Part shown: one piece after another, positions 18,174 to 26,035 of the stretch
How positions within the stretch are numbered: position 1 is the stretch's first letter
Layout of the letters: each line of letters opens with the position of its first letter
From: a virus
Strand: one strand, 5' to 3'
IMG/VR virus record: IMGVR_UViG_3300011445_000053
Span: 1-32,789 of that record
DNA length: 32,789 nt
Notes under the pieces: model-generated
Seen by the model: the letters and a program-made list of their open reading frames with translations, nothing else
Database searches by the model: none
What the model was told of the DNA's origin: nothing
Position numbers and translations under genes: made by a program

Positions 18174-18542
18174 ATGGCAACATCAATCACTCCCGAACAA
18201 ATGACAGCACTGGAAACCCATCAGCGGCATAAGGATATTTCAAAACAATGGGTTAAAGACATCGCAACTTTCCTCCGTGGCACTGCGAATGGTGATGAGA
18301 CTTGGGCAAAGAAAAGAATTATCGCGGCGGGTGTTGCTCACCATCCTAACTCCCAGGATTACGGAGAGTGGATCGCGCAGATGACTGCTACACTCAAAGG
18401 GGCAGTGGTGTGGGATGGGGTCGATGCAGAGATAACACCAGAGAACCTGGATGCCACGGTTGATTTCCTGGTAACGGGAAATAACTACGATACTATGGCC
18501 AATGACATTTACACACTCAGAGCTTCAAGAATAGAGTTCTAA
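18174..18542 (+). CDS. Hypothetical protein, 122 aa
   Basis: A small helical protein preceded by an A-rich leader (cttaaaaaaatataaa). The pattern is acidic, with no signal or membrane segment. Residues 1-40 (PEQMTALETHQRHKDISK) and the C-terminal NNYDTMANDIYTLRASRIEF frame the sequence. It sits inside the adsorption module between two fibre-like genes; it could be a fibre chaperone or a minor virion protein. I do not recognise it. Confidence 0.5.
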   Translation: MATSITPEQMTALETHQRHKDISKQWVKDIATFLRGTANGDETWAKKRIIAAGVAHHPNSQDYGEWIAQMTATLKGAVVWDGVDAEITPENLDATVDFLVTGNNYDTMANDIYTLRASRIEF

Positions 18543-18543
18543 C

Positions 18544-18828
18544 ATGGCAACCAAGAAAGCAGTACTGGAGGATGATGATTACGAACCCGCTGTAGTCATA
18601 GGAATGATAATGGCCGCACGAACAATTGCTTCAGATTTAGATTCCCGTAAACGACAGTTTGCCCGGATTGTGTTAACCAATCCGGTAGACTATATCCCCA
18701 TATTCAAGTATCTCATCATCGTAAATCTTGACACCACAAATTGGGGTTCAATGAGCGAACCGCAGAAAATAGCAGCCACAGAAATAGAGGCCTATAATGT
18801 ATTCAGTCAAGCAGGAAACATAATATAA
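18544..18828 (+). CDS. Hypothetical protein, 94 aa
   Basis: Starts two bases after the previous stop and ends one base before the next ATG, so it belongs to the same transcript. The sequence is helical (VVIGMIMAARTIASDLDSRK) with a mildly hydrophobic middle (YIPIFKYLIIVNLDT) that is too short and charged at both ends for a convincing membrane span. Possibly a fibre assembly helper together with its 122-residue neighbour; this is inference from position. Confidence 0.5.
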   Translation: MATKKAVLEDDDYEPAVVIGMIMAARTIASDLDSRKRQFARIVLTNPVDYIPIFKYLIIVNLDTTNWGSMSEPQKIAATEIEAYNVFSQAGNII

Positions 18829-18829
18829 G

Positions 18830-19501
18830 ATGGCACAGAAATCAGACGCAGATCTTCAGATCCAACGCGCACAAATAGAAGACGAGACAGCTATAGGCGC
18901 TAACACGGCATCCAGGATTGGACAGATGCATGAGGATGAGATTGATTCCAAGATCAATAACGACAAGATTATTGACGAGGACAACATGGCCTCTGATAGT
19001 GCTACCAAAGTTCCCACGCAGCAGAGTGTTAAGGCGTATGTAGATGCCAGTACTGGTGGTCACGTTATCGAAGACGAAGGAACGCCATTAACCCAACGAA
19101 CTAAGTTAAACTTTGTAGGCGGGGGCGTAGCGGTTACCGACGATTCAGGAGACGATGCCAGCGTGGTGACAATTCCTTTACAGGGGGTTCGATCCGTAGC
19201 GGTAGCAAGTACTGCAACACTAACTCCAGACCTGGACAACTATGACTCTTTCACTGTTACTGCGCAAGCCGCGGGGCTAACGATAGCAAATCCAACCGGG
19301 ACCTTACAGGATATGCGTGAATTTACGATACGTATTAAAGATAACGGAACACCACGTGTAATAAGCTACGGCACACAATACAGGCAGATGGAGATTAGTT
19401 TACCTGTACTTACCATAACAAGCAAGTACTTATTCCTCCAGTGTAGTGTAAACACTGTAGATACTAAAATGGATGTAGTAGCAGTAGTCAACGAAATATG
19501 A
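18830..19501 (+). CDS. Tail fibre protein, 223 aa
   Basis: The sequence MASDSATKVPTQQSVKAYVD (residues about 53-72) is a classic phage fibre motif linking an N-terminal helical region to a beta-rich part. The following stretch, LNFVGGGVAVTDDSGDDASV, matches another common short fibre module. The C-terminal part is beta-rich (ITSKYLFLQCSVNTVDTK), probably a trimer tip. The N-terminal 50 residues are charged and helical. Coupled to the next gene by ATGA. Probably a shorter fibre or a connector for the following enzyme-like protein. Confidence 0.65.
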   Translation: MAQKSDADLQIQRAQIEDETAIGANTASRIGQMHEDEIDSKINNDKIIDEDNMASDSATKVPTQQSVKAYVDASTGGHVIEDEGTPLTQRTKLNFVGGGVAVTDDSGDDASVVTIPLQGVRSVAVASTATLTPDLDNYDSFTVTAQAAGLTIANPTGTLQDMREFTIRIKDNGTPRVISYGTQYRQMEISLPVLTITSKYLFLQCSVNTVDTKMDVVAVVNEI

Positions 19502-21426
19502 TCTGGTCACAGAAGAAATACGGCATTCCTGCCACACCGAATTACGCCGCACTAACAGGTGCGGATGTGTTCGATTCTACCGGGCTGGTATATAACGCCA
19601 CAAATTCATATGGACAGGTAAATTCATTTGGTGTCGTCGTACTATGGAAATCGCTTATAAATTCCAGTAAAACATTTACAGGAATAGATTCAAAAGGGGC
19701 CGGAAATTTATACTTTGAGAAAAATAAAAGGGCAAATGTAATACATAATACAGGCGCTGGGTTATTCAGGCAGGCTAGCGCAGTACAGTCTAGAACAGAC
19801 TTTAGCTATCTGTGGCACCATGCTTCAGGGTTCTCAAGCATGAGATGGACTGTTCATTGTGTGGCCAAGTTTGGAATGGAAGATTTTTACGGATCGCTGT
19901 TTTCGATACTGGCTAACAATCAGGGCGGCGCGGCAAGGCCTGGAGTACTTATATATCAAGGCGATCGCTTAGCCGCTTCACAAGATGACACAGTAAGCGT
20001 TCAAATAACAAAAGCCACAGCGGGGAATATAATTAATAGCACGAACAACAATAAGGTAACTTCTGGTTCGTGGCATTTAGTTACGATAGAGTTCAACGGA
20101 TCGCTTGGTGCTACAAATTCTGTAATACTTTATGTCGATGGGGTGTTGCAAACTATCACCACGACATCAGCGTCAACTACAACAAACATAACGAACTTAG
20201 ATGCACTTGAGATTATGGGGTTGGGTGGTGCTGCATTAACTACAACATCCTTTAAAATGTCACACTTGATTATTCAGAATGTGGTGGAATCTTCAGGGGT
20301 TAGGAATACGATCATGTCAGAACTTGGGGCATGGACGTCTTATTTTAACGAGTCTGATAATGGTAATGAAATTACAACTTCTGGACAATTAACAAAGTTA
20401 ATTCAGGAGAACCGATACTACCTGACCGCTAAAATTATACAGGATGTAACTGACGACAATAAAATGGTTACCCTATTTACTAATGGCACAAACGCCAACG
20501 GGAATGCTGGGAAACGATTGTCTATAATCAAAAGCACTAATTACGGTAAAACATGGGGGGCTATTTCTACAGTATACGATCCGGCTGGAACTGAATTTGT
20601 CCAGTGTAGTACAGCTGGAGTTACCCCAGCTAATAAATACGTGTGCATTTTTAATACGAATGTCAACACTTCTGGTACTGTAATAGCTAACCCAACTAAG
20701 CTATATGTTACATTTTCAACTGATCAGGGGGCAACATGGTCCGCACCTGTAGATATTACATCTTCAGTTCCATCTGACAGTCTTAATAATTTCAGTTGTG
20801 AGAGTCAGGTAATTTGTAATAACGGTCGCATACTGTTTGTGTTGAATAAACAAACTGACCCAGGCGTAAGCACCAATTCAGCCAATTATTGTATGTACTC
20901 CGATGATGACGGGGCGACATGGGCAACTACCACTATCCGGGCATCGCATTCAGACTATGTTACAGAAGCTGCGTGTCTTCATCTTGGAGGTGATAATATA
21001 TATGTATTGATTGGAAGTTATCAGGACAACGAATGGAGATGTTTTACAAGTTCTGACAATGGTGATACATGGACATACGAGGGTCTTATGGATTTCACAA
21101 CTTCAGACACTACACCGTCCACGCTACACAAATTTAAAATTAATAATACAGAAGTAGCGAGGTTTAATTACTATGTACATGGTTCATTCACCTATAAATC
21201 ATCCTATGCACTGGTAGCGGATCTTTTGACTGATCCATTAACGGCTTGGGCCTTAAAACAGGTAACCATGAATCAGTTTATAATGCATGGTGACTTCTGC
21301 CATTATAACAATGGTATAGAAACGATATTTGTTACACCTGTTCAACCGGATACATTTTCAGGAACTATTGATTCAATGGGCTACGGTTACGGATTGGTGC
21401 CTGTTTTAACGTCACTTGTGCCGTAA
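19498..21426 (+). CDS. Receptor-binding protein with LamG-like and sialidase-type propeller domains, 642 aa
   Basis: Residues about 110-265 look like a concanavalin/LamG beta-sandwich (SWHLVTIEFNGSLG, VILYVDGVLQTI). Residues about 300-640 hold four Asp boxes of the S-x-D-x-G-x-T-W type at 346-353 (STNYGKTW), 407-414 (STDQGATW), 468-475 (SDDDGATW) and 518-525 (SSDNGDTW), the hallmark of six-bladed sialidase-type propellers. A glycan-binding or glycosidase function on the host surface is likely. I cannot locate the arginine triad and nucleophile of true sialidases with confidence, so activity is uncertain. No signal peptide, consistent with a virion protein. Confidence 0.75.
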   Translation: MIWSQKKYGIPATPNYAALTGADVFDSTGLVYNATNSYGQVNSFGVVVLWKSLINSSKTFTGIDSKGAGNLYFEKNKRANVIHNTGAGLFRQASAVQSRTDFSYLWHHASGFSSMRWTVHCVAKFGMEDFYGSLFSILANNQGGAARPGVLIYQGDRLAASQDDTVSVQITKATAGNIINSTNNNKVTSGSWHLVTIEFNGSLGATNSVILYVDGVLQTITTTSASTTTNITNLDALEIMGLGGAALTTTSFKMSHLIIQNVVESSGVRNTIMSELGAWTSYFNESDNGNEITTSGQLTKLIQENRYYLTAKIIQDVTDDNKMVTLFTNGTNANGNAGKRLSIIKSTNYGKTWGAISTVYDPAGTEFVQCSTAGVTPANKYVCIFNTNVNTSGTVIANPTKLYVTFSTDQGATWSAPVDITSSVPSDSLNNFSCESQVICNNGRILFVLNKQTDPGVSTNSANYCMYSDDDGATWATTTIRASHSDYVTEAACLHLGGDNIYVLIGSYQDNEWRCFTSSDNGDTWTYEGLMDFTTSDTTPSTLHKFKINNTEVARFNYYVHGSFTYKSSYALVADLLTDPLTAWALKQVTMNQFIMHGDFCHYNNGIETIFVTPVQPDTFSGTIDSMGYGYGLVPVLTSLVP

Positions 21427-21438
21427 AAAACATTACAA

Positions 21439-23265
21439 ATGAAATATTTAATTCTCCTGTTGTTTCCCCTGTCACTGCTGGCGCAGGACTCGCTACACAT
21501 AGAAGAACTCGGTGTGTACGTGAAAACAACCGAAACGCCTCCACCCATCCCCGTGGATTCCTTCCTTACTATTGATAATGCCGTGAAAGGCATTCAGGGA
21601 TACCAGCATAATTATACGGGTAGCTGGACCGAAGGAACCAGTGCCAATTGGTATGCCAGTACATTAACCTACACAGCGAATGGAACTGTAACCTTCCGCT
21701 TCAATGGAACCAAAATTGAATGGTACACGGAGAAAGGGCCGACTCATGGTAAGGTAGGAGTAACGGTCGATACTTCACCAGAAGTTATCATCGACCTGTA
21801 TGCTCCTGCATTTGCTCAGAAGGTAAAAGTGTTTGAGCGTATCACCACGCAGGATATTCATACGATCAAGCTACGCTCAACTGGTACAAAGAATCCTGCA
21901 TCCAGCAACACGTATTTGCTAACGGACTTCTTCAAGATCAAAGATCCTGGGTTTGTACCTGATACTGTACCGCCTATTCCTCCACCAGTAACTGGTGATA
22001 TCATCGTATCACCCGGGCAATCCATCAAAGCCGCAGTAGAATCAGCGGCATCGGGTAAGGTCGTAAGTCTATTGGAGGGTACTTACAACGAGAACCTAAT
22101 CAATGTGCCGGTAGGAGTATCCGTGGTTGGGGCTGGTAAGCTGAAGACTATTATCAACTTCACCGGAAGCATGCCACAGCAATCCGAGGCAGCGATGTTC
22201 CAACTTAAAGGCGGATCTCTGGTCCGTATTATGCCGATGACTATGGGTATCACTGGCATCATGCTACTGGTTCTCTTGTGGTTAATAGCTAACTACGGAC
22301 CGTGGGCAGCACGAATTAAAATAATAGTTACATCAGTCATCGTCGTTATCATTATTGCAATCATCATCTACATTGTTAATGCTCCCAGGGCTTCTCAACA
22401 GGCAGCGGGTAACCAAACCATATCCGGGTTTACGATAAATGGAAAGTTTCAATGCAACGGTGGCATTATGGTAGACGGTAGGGATGCGGTCAAGATATTG
22501 GATGTCAAAGTACAGGAAACAACCTACTTCGGAGCATGGTTAAAGAACACAACGGGTAGTGAGTTTGCTAATAACGAACTAATAAATGGTAGTTGGGCTT
22601 CTGTTGGATGGGTAACCGGCGAACTTTGTGTGCATAATATTACTAACACTATCATCCATCATAACTTCTTTAAGACTACACGCAATGATAAAGGATACGG
22701 TATCAAAGCACTGTGGCCTGATGGAACTGTAACTAATTCAAAGTTCTATAATAACAAGTTTGAATTGACACACTTCTCTCTATGGAACAATGGGTCAGCG
22801 CCGAACATTGATATTGAACTGCATAATACGTTCTACAATGGCATTGAGATCTATGAGAATGACTTCTCCACGATGGGGTTATCATTAGCCTCTCACAGAC
22901 CGACTAAAGGAGGTAGGACCATCGTACGCAACAATCGTTTCGTATGGTGTTCAACCGCTCACATCGAACTGGTATGCTCCAACATAACCATTGGTCCGGG
23001 TAACGTGTTCAACGGAGCGCCGATGCTGACGGCGAATTTCCAGCCCAATGGAAAGTGGACGGATATCATCGTAACCGGTAATACCTTCACCAGTAACGGG
23101 GCGAATCCATCCTGGGGAGGAACGCATTTGATAGGTGCTAACGGAATGGACATGACCATTACCAACAACACCTACAATCATTTAGGTGGCTATACCTTTG
23201 TAAAGCACATGGGGGCGCCTGCGAACAGTACAATAGTGGATACAGGCAACACCAAGAACCAATGA
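21439..23265 (+). CDS. Secreted right-handed beta-helix protein with an internal two-helix membrane insert, 608 aa
   Basis: Residues 1-16 are a signal peptide (MKYLILLLFPLSLLAQ). Residues about 45-170 form a beta-sandwich-like module (TFRFNGTKIEWYTEKG). A proline-rich linker leads to a parallel beta-helix from about 185 to the end (VSPGQSIKAAVESAASGKVV onward, then NNKF and NNRF type turns). Between residues 265 and about 318 lie two strongly hydrophobic helices (about 269-285 and 295-313) separated by YGPWAARIK. They interrupt the helix where the chain otherwise runs on from KGGSLVR to NQTISGFTING. The insert begins with an ATG at 22231. Function: probably carbohydrate binding or lysis of surface glycans. 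Confidence 0.65.
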   Translation: MKYLILLLFPLSLLAQDSLHIEELGVYVKTTETPPPIPVDSFLTIDNAVKGIQGYQHNYTGSWTEGTSANWYASTLTYTANGTVTFRFNGTKIEWYTEKGPTHGKVGVTVDTSPEVIIDLYAPAFAQKVKVFERITTQDIHTIKLRSTGTKNPASSNTYLLTDFFKIKDPGFVPDTVPPIPPPVTGDIIVSPGQSIKAAVESAASGKVVSLLEGTYNENLINVPVGVSVVGAGKLKTIINFTGSMPQQSEAAMFQLKGGSLVRIMPMTMGITGIMLLVLLWLIANYGPWAARIKIIVTSVIVVIIIAIIIYIVNAPRASQQAAGNQTISGFTINGKFQCNGGIMVDGRDAVKILDVKVQETTYFGAWLKNTTGSEFANNELINGSWASVGWVTGELCVHNITNTIIHHNFFKTTRNDKGYGIKALWPDGTVTNSKFYNNKFELTHFSLWNNGSAPNIDIELHNTFYNGIEIYENDFSTMGLSLASHRPTKGGRTIVRNNRFVWCSTAHIELVCSNITIGPGNVFNGAPMLTANFQPNGKWTDIIVTGNTFTSNGANPSWGGTHLIGANGMDMTITNNTYNHLGGYTFVKHMGAPANSTIVDTGNTKNQ

Positions 23266-24668
23266 ATATAACATTCACCGAAGACATCGAAGCTGGTAAT
23301 TATATCCTGCTTCCTGAAGACGGATCTCCTGATCCTGATGAGCCGTGTATATGTCTGGCCCAAGCCGGTACAACAACCACACTACCTGCTGGATCTCCGG
23401 CTGTAGTCACTTCACGGCTTGTAGATGATATAAATTACTTTGATTTTAAAATTCCGCAAGGAATTCAGGGCATTCAGGGCATACCTGGACCAACGGGGCC
23501 ACAAGGTCCTCCAGGCACAGGTGGTGGGTCAGGCGGTGGAACGCTTAAAGGTTACTTTGATGTCACTGCATACGGTGCTAAAGCCGATAGTACGTTCGAT
23601 TGTGCGCCAGCATTTCAGGCCGCCATTGATGACGCCATCAGAGCGAAAGGAACGGTATACATTCCAGCTACAGGTGCTGGATTCAACTACTATAGATTAA
23701 ACAGCGGGTTAAATATCGTTGCTGATCCTAAGTACCCGGATAATCAGATCAACATACGAATAACTGGTGATGGTCACTTGGCCCGACAGATAGTTTATCA
23801 CGGTCCGAGCAACGGCTCCGTGTTTAAAATAATAGGGATGAAAGGTGGCTACTTTGATAATGTAAAAGTAAACATTGCTGCTGGCGTTACCGGTGTTAAA
23901 TGTTATGACATAGGAACAAGTGCTTACGCAGGTTCAACAGGTGGATTTTCTTTCCGGGATTGTCAAGCATTACTCAACTCAGGCGAAGGTAATACAGGGT
24001 GGAGAGTTGGCGCTGTATCCGCTGGCAGCGGTGCGGACATTTCAAACATTACGTGGAGCAATTGTACCGTTGGTGGTGGACGAGTCTACGGGTATCCGGG
24101 ACAGTATGGTTTTCACATCAATGGTGGAAATTCCTTACAGTTTACTTGGGTGGGTGGTGGAGCCTACTGGTGTGAGAATGCTTTCCGTTTGGATGCAGGT
24201 GGCTGTATGTATTGTTATGGTGTGGGTGGATCCGGTAACGCAATTGACTTTAAACAGAACTATGTAAACTCGCTTACAGTTGATGGAAATCGTTGGGAAA
24301 ATGGAAAATTATTCTTAGATGTATCGGGTGCTGAAGGACACTCAAATATAATGATCTCAAATCTTCACTTAGGAGATTATCGTCCAACGGACGGATACCT
24401 TTTCAGAACTAAACAGCCTGGAACCCTTATCATAGATGGATTATTCTTTTATAATGAGGGGCTTCGGTTAATGACTGCTCCAATAGTACTCTTAGAGAGC
24501 AACTTTCATATCGGAAACTTCCACATGAGAGGAGGAGCCGTAATGAGTAATGCTGCTTCACTTATACAGGTCGTTAGCCCTATCAATTGGAAAATAAGAA
24601 CAACAACAGTAGGTAAAATGACTAAAGGATATTATTCGGATGCTTATTTCCCCGATATAACAACTTAA
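23262..24668 (+). CDS. Tailspike with collagen-like repeat and pectate-lyase-like beta-helix, 468 aa
   Basis: Residues 1-65 are a short attachment domain. Residues 66-86 are Gly-X-Y collagen-like repeats (QGIQGIQGIPG and GPTGPQGPPG), followed by a Gly/Ser linker. The beta-helix begins with the pectate-lyase-like signature FDVTAYGAKADS and continues to the C-terminus with repeated aromatic/Gly/Asn turns. Collagen-like trimerisation plus a beta-helix is a standard tailspike design for binding or cleaving polysaccharide. The start overlaps the previous stop (ATGA). No signal peptide, unlike its neighbour. Confidence 0.75.
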   Translation: MNITFTEDIEAGNYILLPEDGSPDPDEPCICLAQAGTTTTLPAGSPAVVTSRLVDDINYFDFKIPQGIQGIQGIPGPTGPQGPPGTGGGSGGGTLKGYFDVTAYGAKADSTFDCAPAFQAAIDDAIRAKGTVYIPATGAGFNYYRLNSGLNIVADPKYPDNQINIRITGDGHLARQIVYHGPSNGSVFKIIGMKGGYFDNVKVNIAAGVTGVKCYDIGTSAYAGSTGGFSFRDCQALLNSGEGNTGWRVGAVSAGSGADISNITWSNCTVGGGRVYGYPGQYGFHINGGNSLQFTWVGGGAYWCENAFRLDAGGCMYCYGVGGSGNAIDFKQNYVNSLTVDGNRWENGKLFLDVSGAEGHSNIMISNLHLGDYRPTDGYLFRTKQPGTLIIDGLFFYNEGLRLMTAPIVLLESNFHIGNFHMRGGAVMSNAASLIQVVSPINWKIRTTTVGKMTKGYYSDAYFPDITT

Positions 24669-24686
24669 CTTTAAACAATAAAAATT

Positions 24687-25034
24687 ATGGCACTAGCAGG
24701 AACAATGAACACCACGCAAAAGATGCCTTTTACTTTTGCACCGGATCAACCACTCGATGGACCTCTCACTTCTGTAGTAGAGGGAGATGCAACGGTAACA
24801 GTTGATGACCCGGAGACTGGCCTCACGGGCTTTATCGTATCGGGTGAAACAGCCGGAGCGGATGTAGTGGTAACTTTTACCGGTGACGGTGAACTTGGCC
24901 CAGGTGTAGCACACTTGCAGGAAGTGGTTACCATCACCATCACTGCACCGAATGCAACTACGCTTGGTGGAACACTTGGAACACCAGTACCGAAAGAAGA
25001 GATAAATCCGCTGAGTAAAGCGAAGAAAAAATGA
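24687..25034 (+). CDS. Small Ig-like protein with C-terminal LGG tag motif, 115 aa
   Basis: Residues 1-90 form a beta-rich domain resembling a bacterial Ig-like repeat (DATVTVDDPETGL, VSGETAGADVVVTFTGDG). The C-terminus contains PNATTLGGTLGTPVPKEE, almost the same phrase as the end of the next gene, then a basic tail ending KAKKK. An A-rich leader (ctttaaacaataaaaatt) precedes the start, so expression may be strong. Possibly a virion decoration or adhesion protein. I do not recognise a specific family. Confidence 0.6.
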   Translation: MALAGTMNTTQKMPFTFAPDQPLDGPLTSVVEGDATVTVDDPETGLTGFIVSGETAGADVVVTFTGDGELGPGVAHLQEVVTITITAPNATTLGGTLGTPVPKEEINPLSKAKKK

Positions 25035-25345
25035 AAGTCAATATCATCTTTGAGTCTGTCAAAATCTACGATGTCGGGGATCGCCTCGATGTCGTAGTAG
25101 GACAGGCGTTCGGCATCGAAGTATTAGAGGCTGAACCTATGCCAGAGATATTCACTAACCGGGATCCTATCCTGGAGATTGACAACGATGGCATTCATGC
25201 AAACGCACTATCACTCGGAGAATCGATCATCCGGTTTATGGATGGCGTTACAGTGGTGAAGGATTTAACAATTGCAGTTGTTGAAGCTACTTCTCCTAAC
25301 GCTACTACACTGGGTGGTATACTCGGTGATCCTGTACCAAAATGA
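25031..25345 (+). CDS. Small beta-rich protein sharing a C-terminal motif with its neighbour, 104 aa
   Basis: Coupled by ATGA to the preceding gene. The first 85 residues appear beta-rich (VNIIFESVKIYDVGDRLDVV). The last residues, SPNATTLGGILGDPVPK, match the motif in the upstream protein at 13 of 16 positions, while the codons differ at many places. The two are therefore diverged relatives at their ends, or share a selected tail. Function unknown. Confidence 0.55.
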   Translation: MKVNIIFESVKIYDVGDRLDVVVGQAFGIEVLEAEPMPEIFTNRDPILEIDNDGIHANALSLGESIIRFMDGVTVVKDLTIAVVEATSPNATTLGGILGDPVPK

Positions 25346-25578
25346 AATTACTCCTCCTGCTGATTCTACTGTCTGCTTGTAGCGCTACGCGACAACGGAC
25401 AGTAGTAGTCAGCGTGTATGAGTATCCGATGCAGCTGGATTCGGTAAAGATCCCTGCAGATTCAATAGTTCATTACCGTCAGGAGATCCGCAAGCAGGAG
25501 AACAAAAAGAACTTCTGGAAGGGAGCCACCATCACCATGCTGCTGTTCATCCTACTGGAAATATTCCTCACTATATGA
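25342..25578 (+). CDS. Lipoprotein with C-terminal membrane helix: candidate u-spanin, 78 aa
   Basis: The N-terminus (MKLLLLLILLSACSATR) is a lipoprotein signal with lipobox L-S-A-C and acylated Cys13. A short periplasmic stretch (residues 20-58) is followed by one membrane helix at about 60-77 (ATITMLLFILLEIFLTI). An outer-membrane lipid anchor plus an inner-membrane helix in one chain is the layout of unimolecular spanins such as T1 gp11, which fuse the two membranes in lysis. It is shorter than known u-spanins. The next gene encodes a membrane protein. Alternatively an o-spanin-like protein or a superinfection-exclusion lipoprotein. Confidence 0.55.
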   Translation: MKLLLLLILLSACSATRQRTVVVSVYEYPMQLDSVKIPADSIVHYRQEIRKQENKKNFWKGATITMLLFILLEIFLTI

Positions 25579-26003
25579 TCGCATTTTCTTACGGTATAAT
25601 GGTAGCGATTTCCTTTGTCACGCTGATAGGAGTGATCTACTCATGGATTGAAATGAAATTCGATCAGCGTTCGACAGTGGTATTTGATATGGATGGAGTT
25701 CGTTCCCCTGAAGAAATGAAGATCATCCACGAATACTATCTTCCCACCAGAGCAGCGGTGTTGATCCTGTTAACAATGGCCGCGGATATCCAAGCCTTCT
25801 GGCCATGGCTGGCGCTGTTTGTATTCTGTATGTCCATCTTCTGGATATGCTTCGATATCTTCTGTGCAGTGGTATGGCTGGGTAAGCCCTGGTATTATGC
25901 GGGAGATCCTCCACCGTTCGGGTGGGATCCTATACTGTTCTTCTTTCTGAAGGGAGCCATCCTGGCGGCAAGCTTATGGATCTACATCCGGTTGTCGACA
26001 TAA
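25575..26003 (+). CDS. Polytopic membrane protein, 142 aa
   Basis: Four membrane helices are visible at about residues 5-24, 60-78, 80-103 and 119-139, with a charged loop at 27-52 (EMKFDQRSTVVFDMDG). It overlaps the lipoprotein gene by ATGA and is the last gene before a shared terminator region. A holin, a lysis regulator or an immunity protein would suit the context, but there is no diagnostic motif. I recognise no family. Confidence 0.6.
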   Translation: MIAFSYGIMVAISFVTLIGVIYSWIEMKFDQRSTVVFDMDGVRSPEEMKIIHEYYLPTRAAVLILLTMAADIQAFWPWLALFVFCMSIFWICFDIFCAVVWLGKPWYYAGDPPPFGWDPILFFFLKGAILAASLWIYIRLST

Positions 26004-26024
26004 AATAAAAGGGGCCGAAGCCCC
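26002..26024 (-). terminator. Intrinsic terminator of the Ro60 gene
   Basis: Read on the - strand, the hairpin GGGGC-UUCG-GCCCC (26024-26011) is followed at once by UUUUAUUUU. The C(UUCG)G cap and U run make a strong rho-independent terminator about 12 bases after the Ro60 stop. On the + strand the same stem is followed by cgttatc and lacks a U run, so it would be weak for the convergent late genes, although it could act as a partial barrier. Confidence 0.85.
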
Positions 26025-26035
26025 CGTTATCACAA

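Noticed and set aside
16586-24668. Diversity-generating retroelement in the fibre region
   Set aside because: No reverse transcriptase, accessory gene or template/variable repeat pair is visible in the window.
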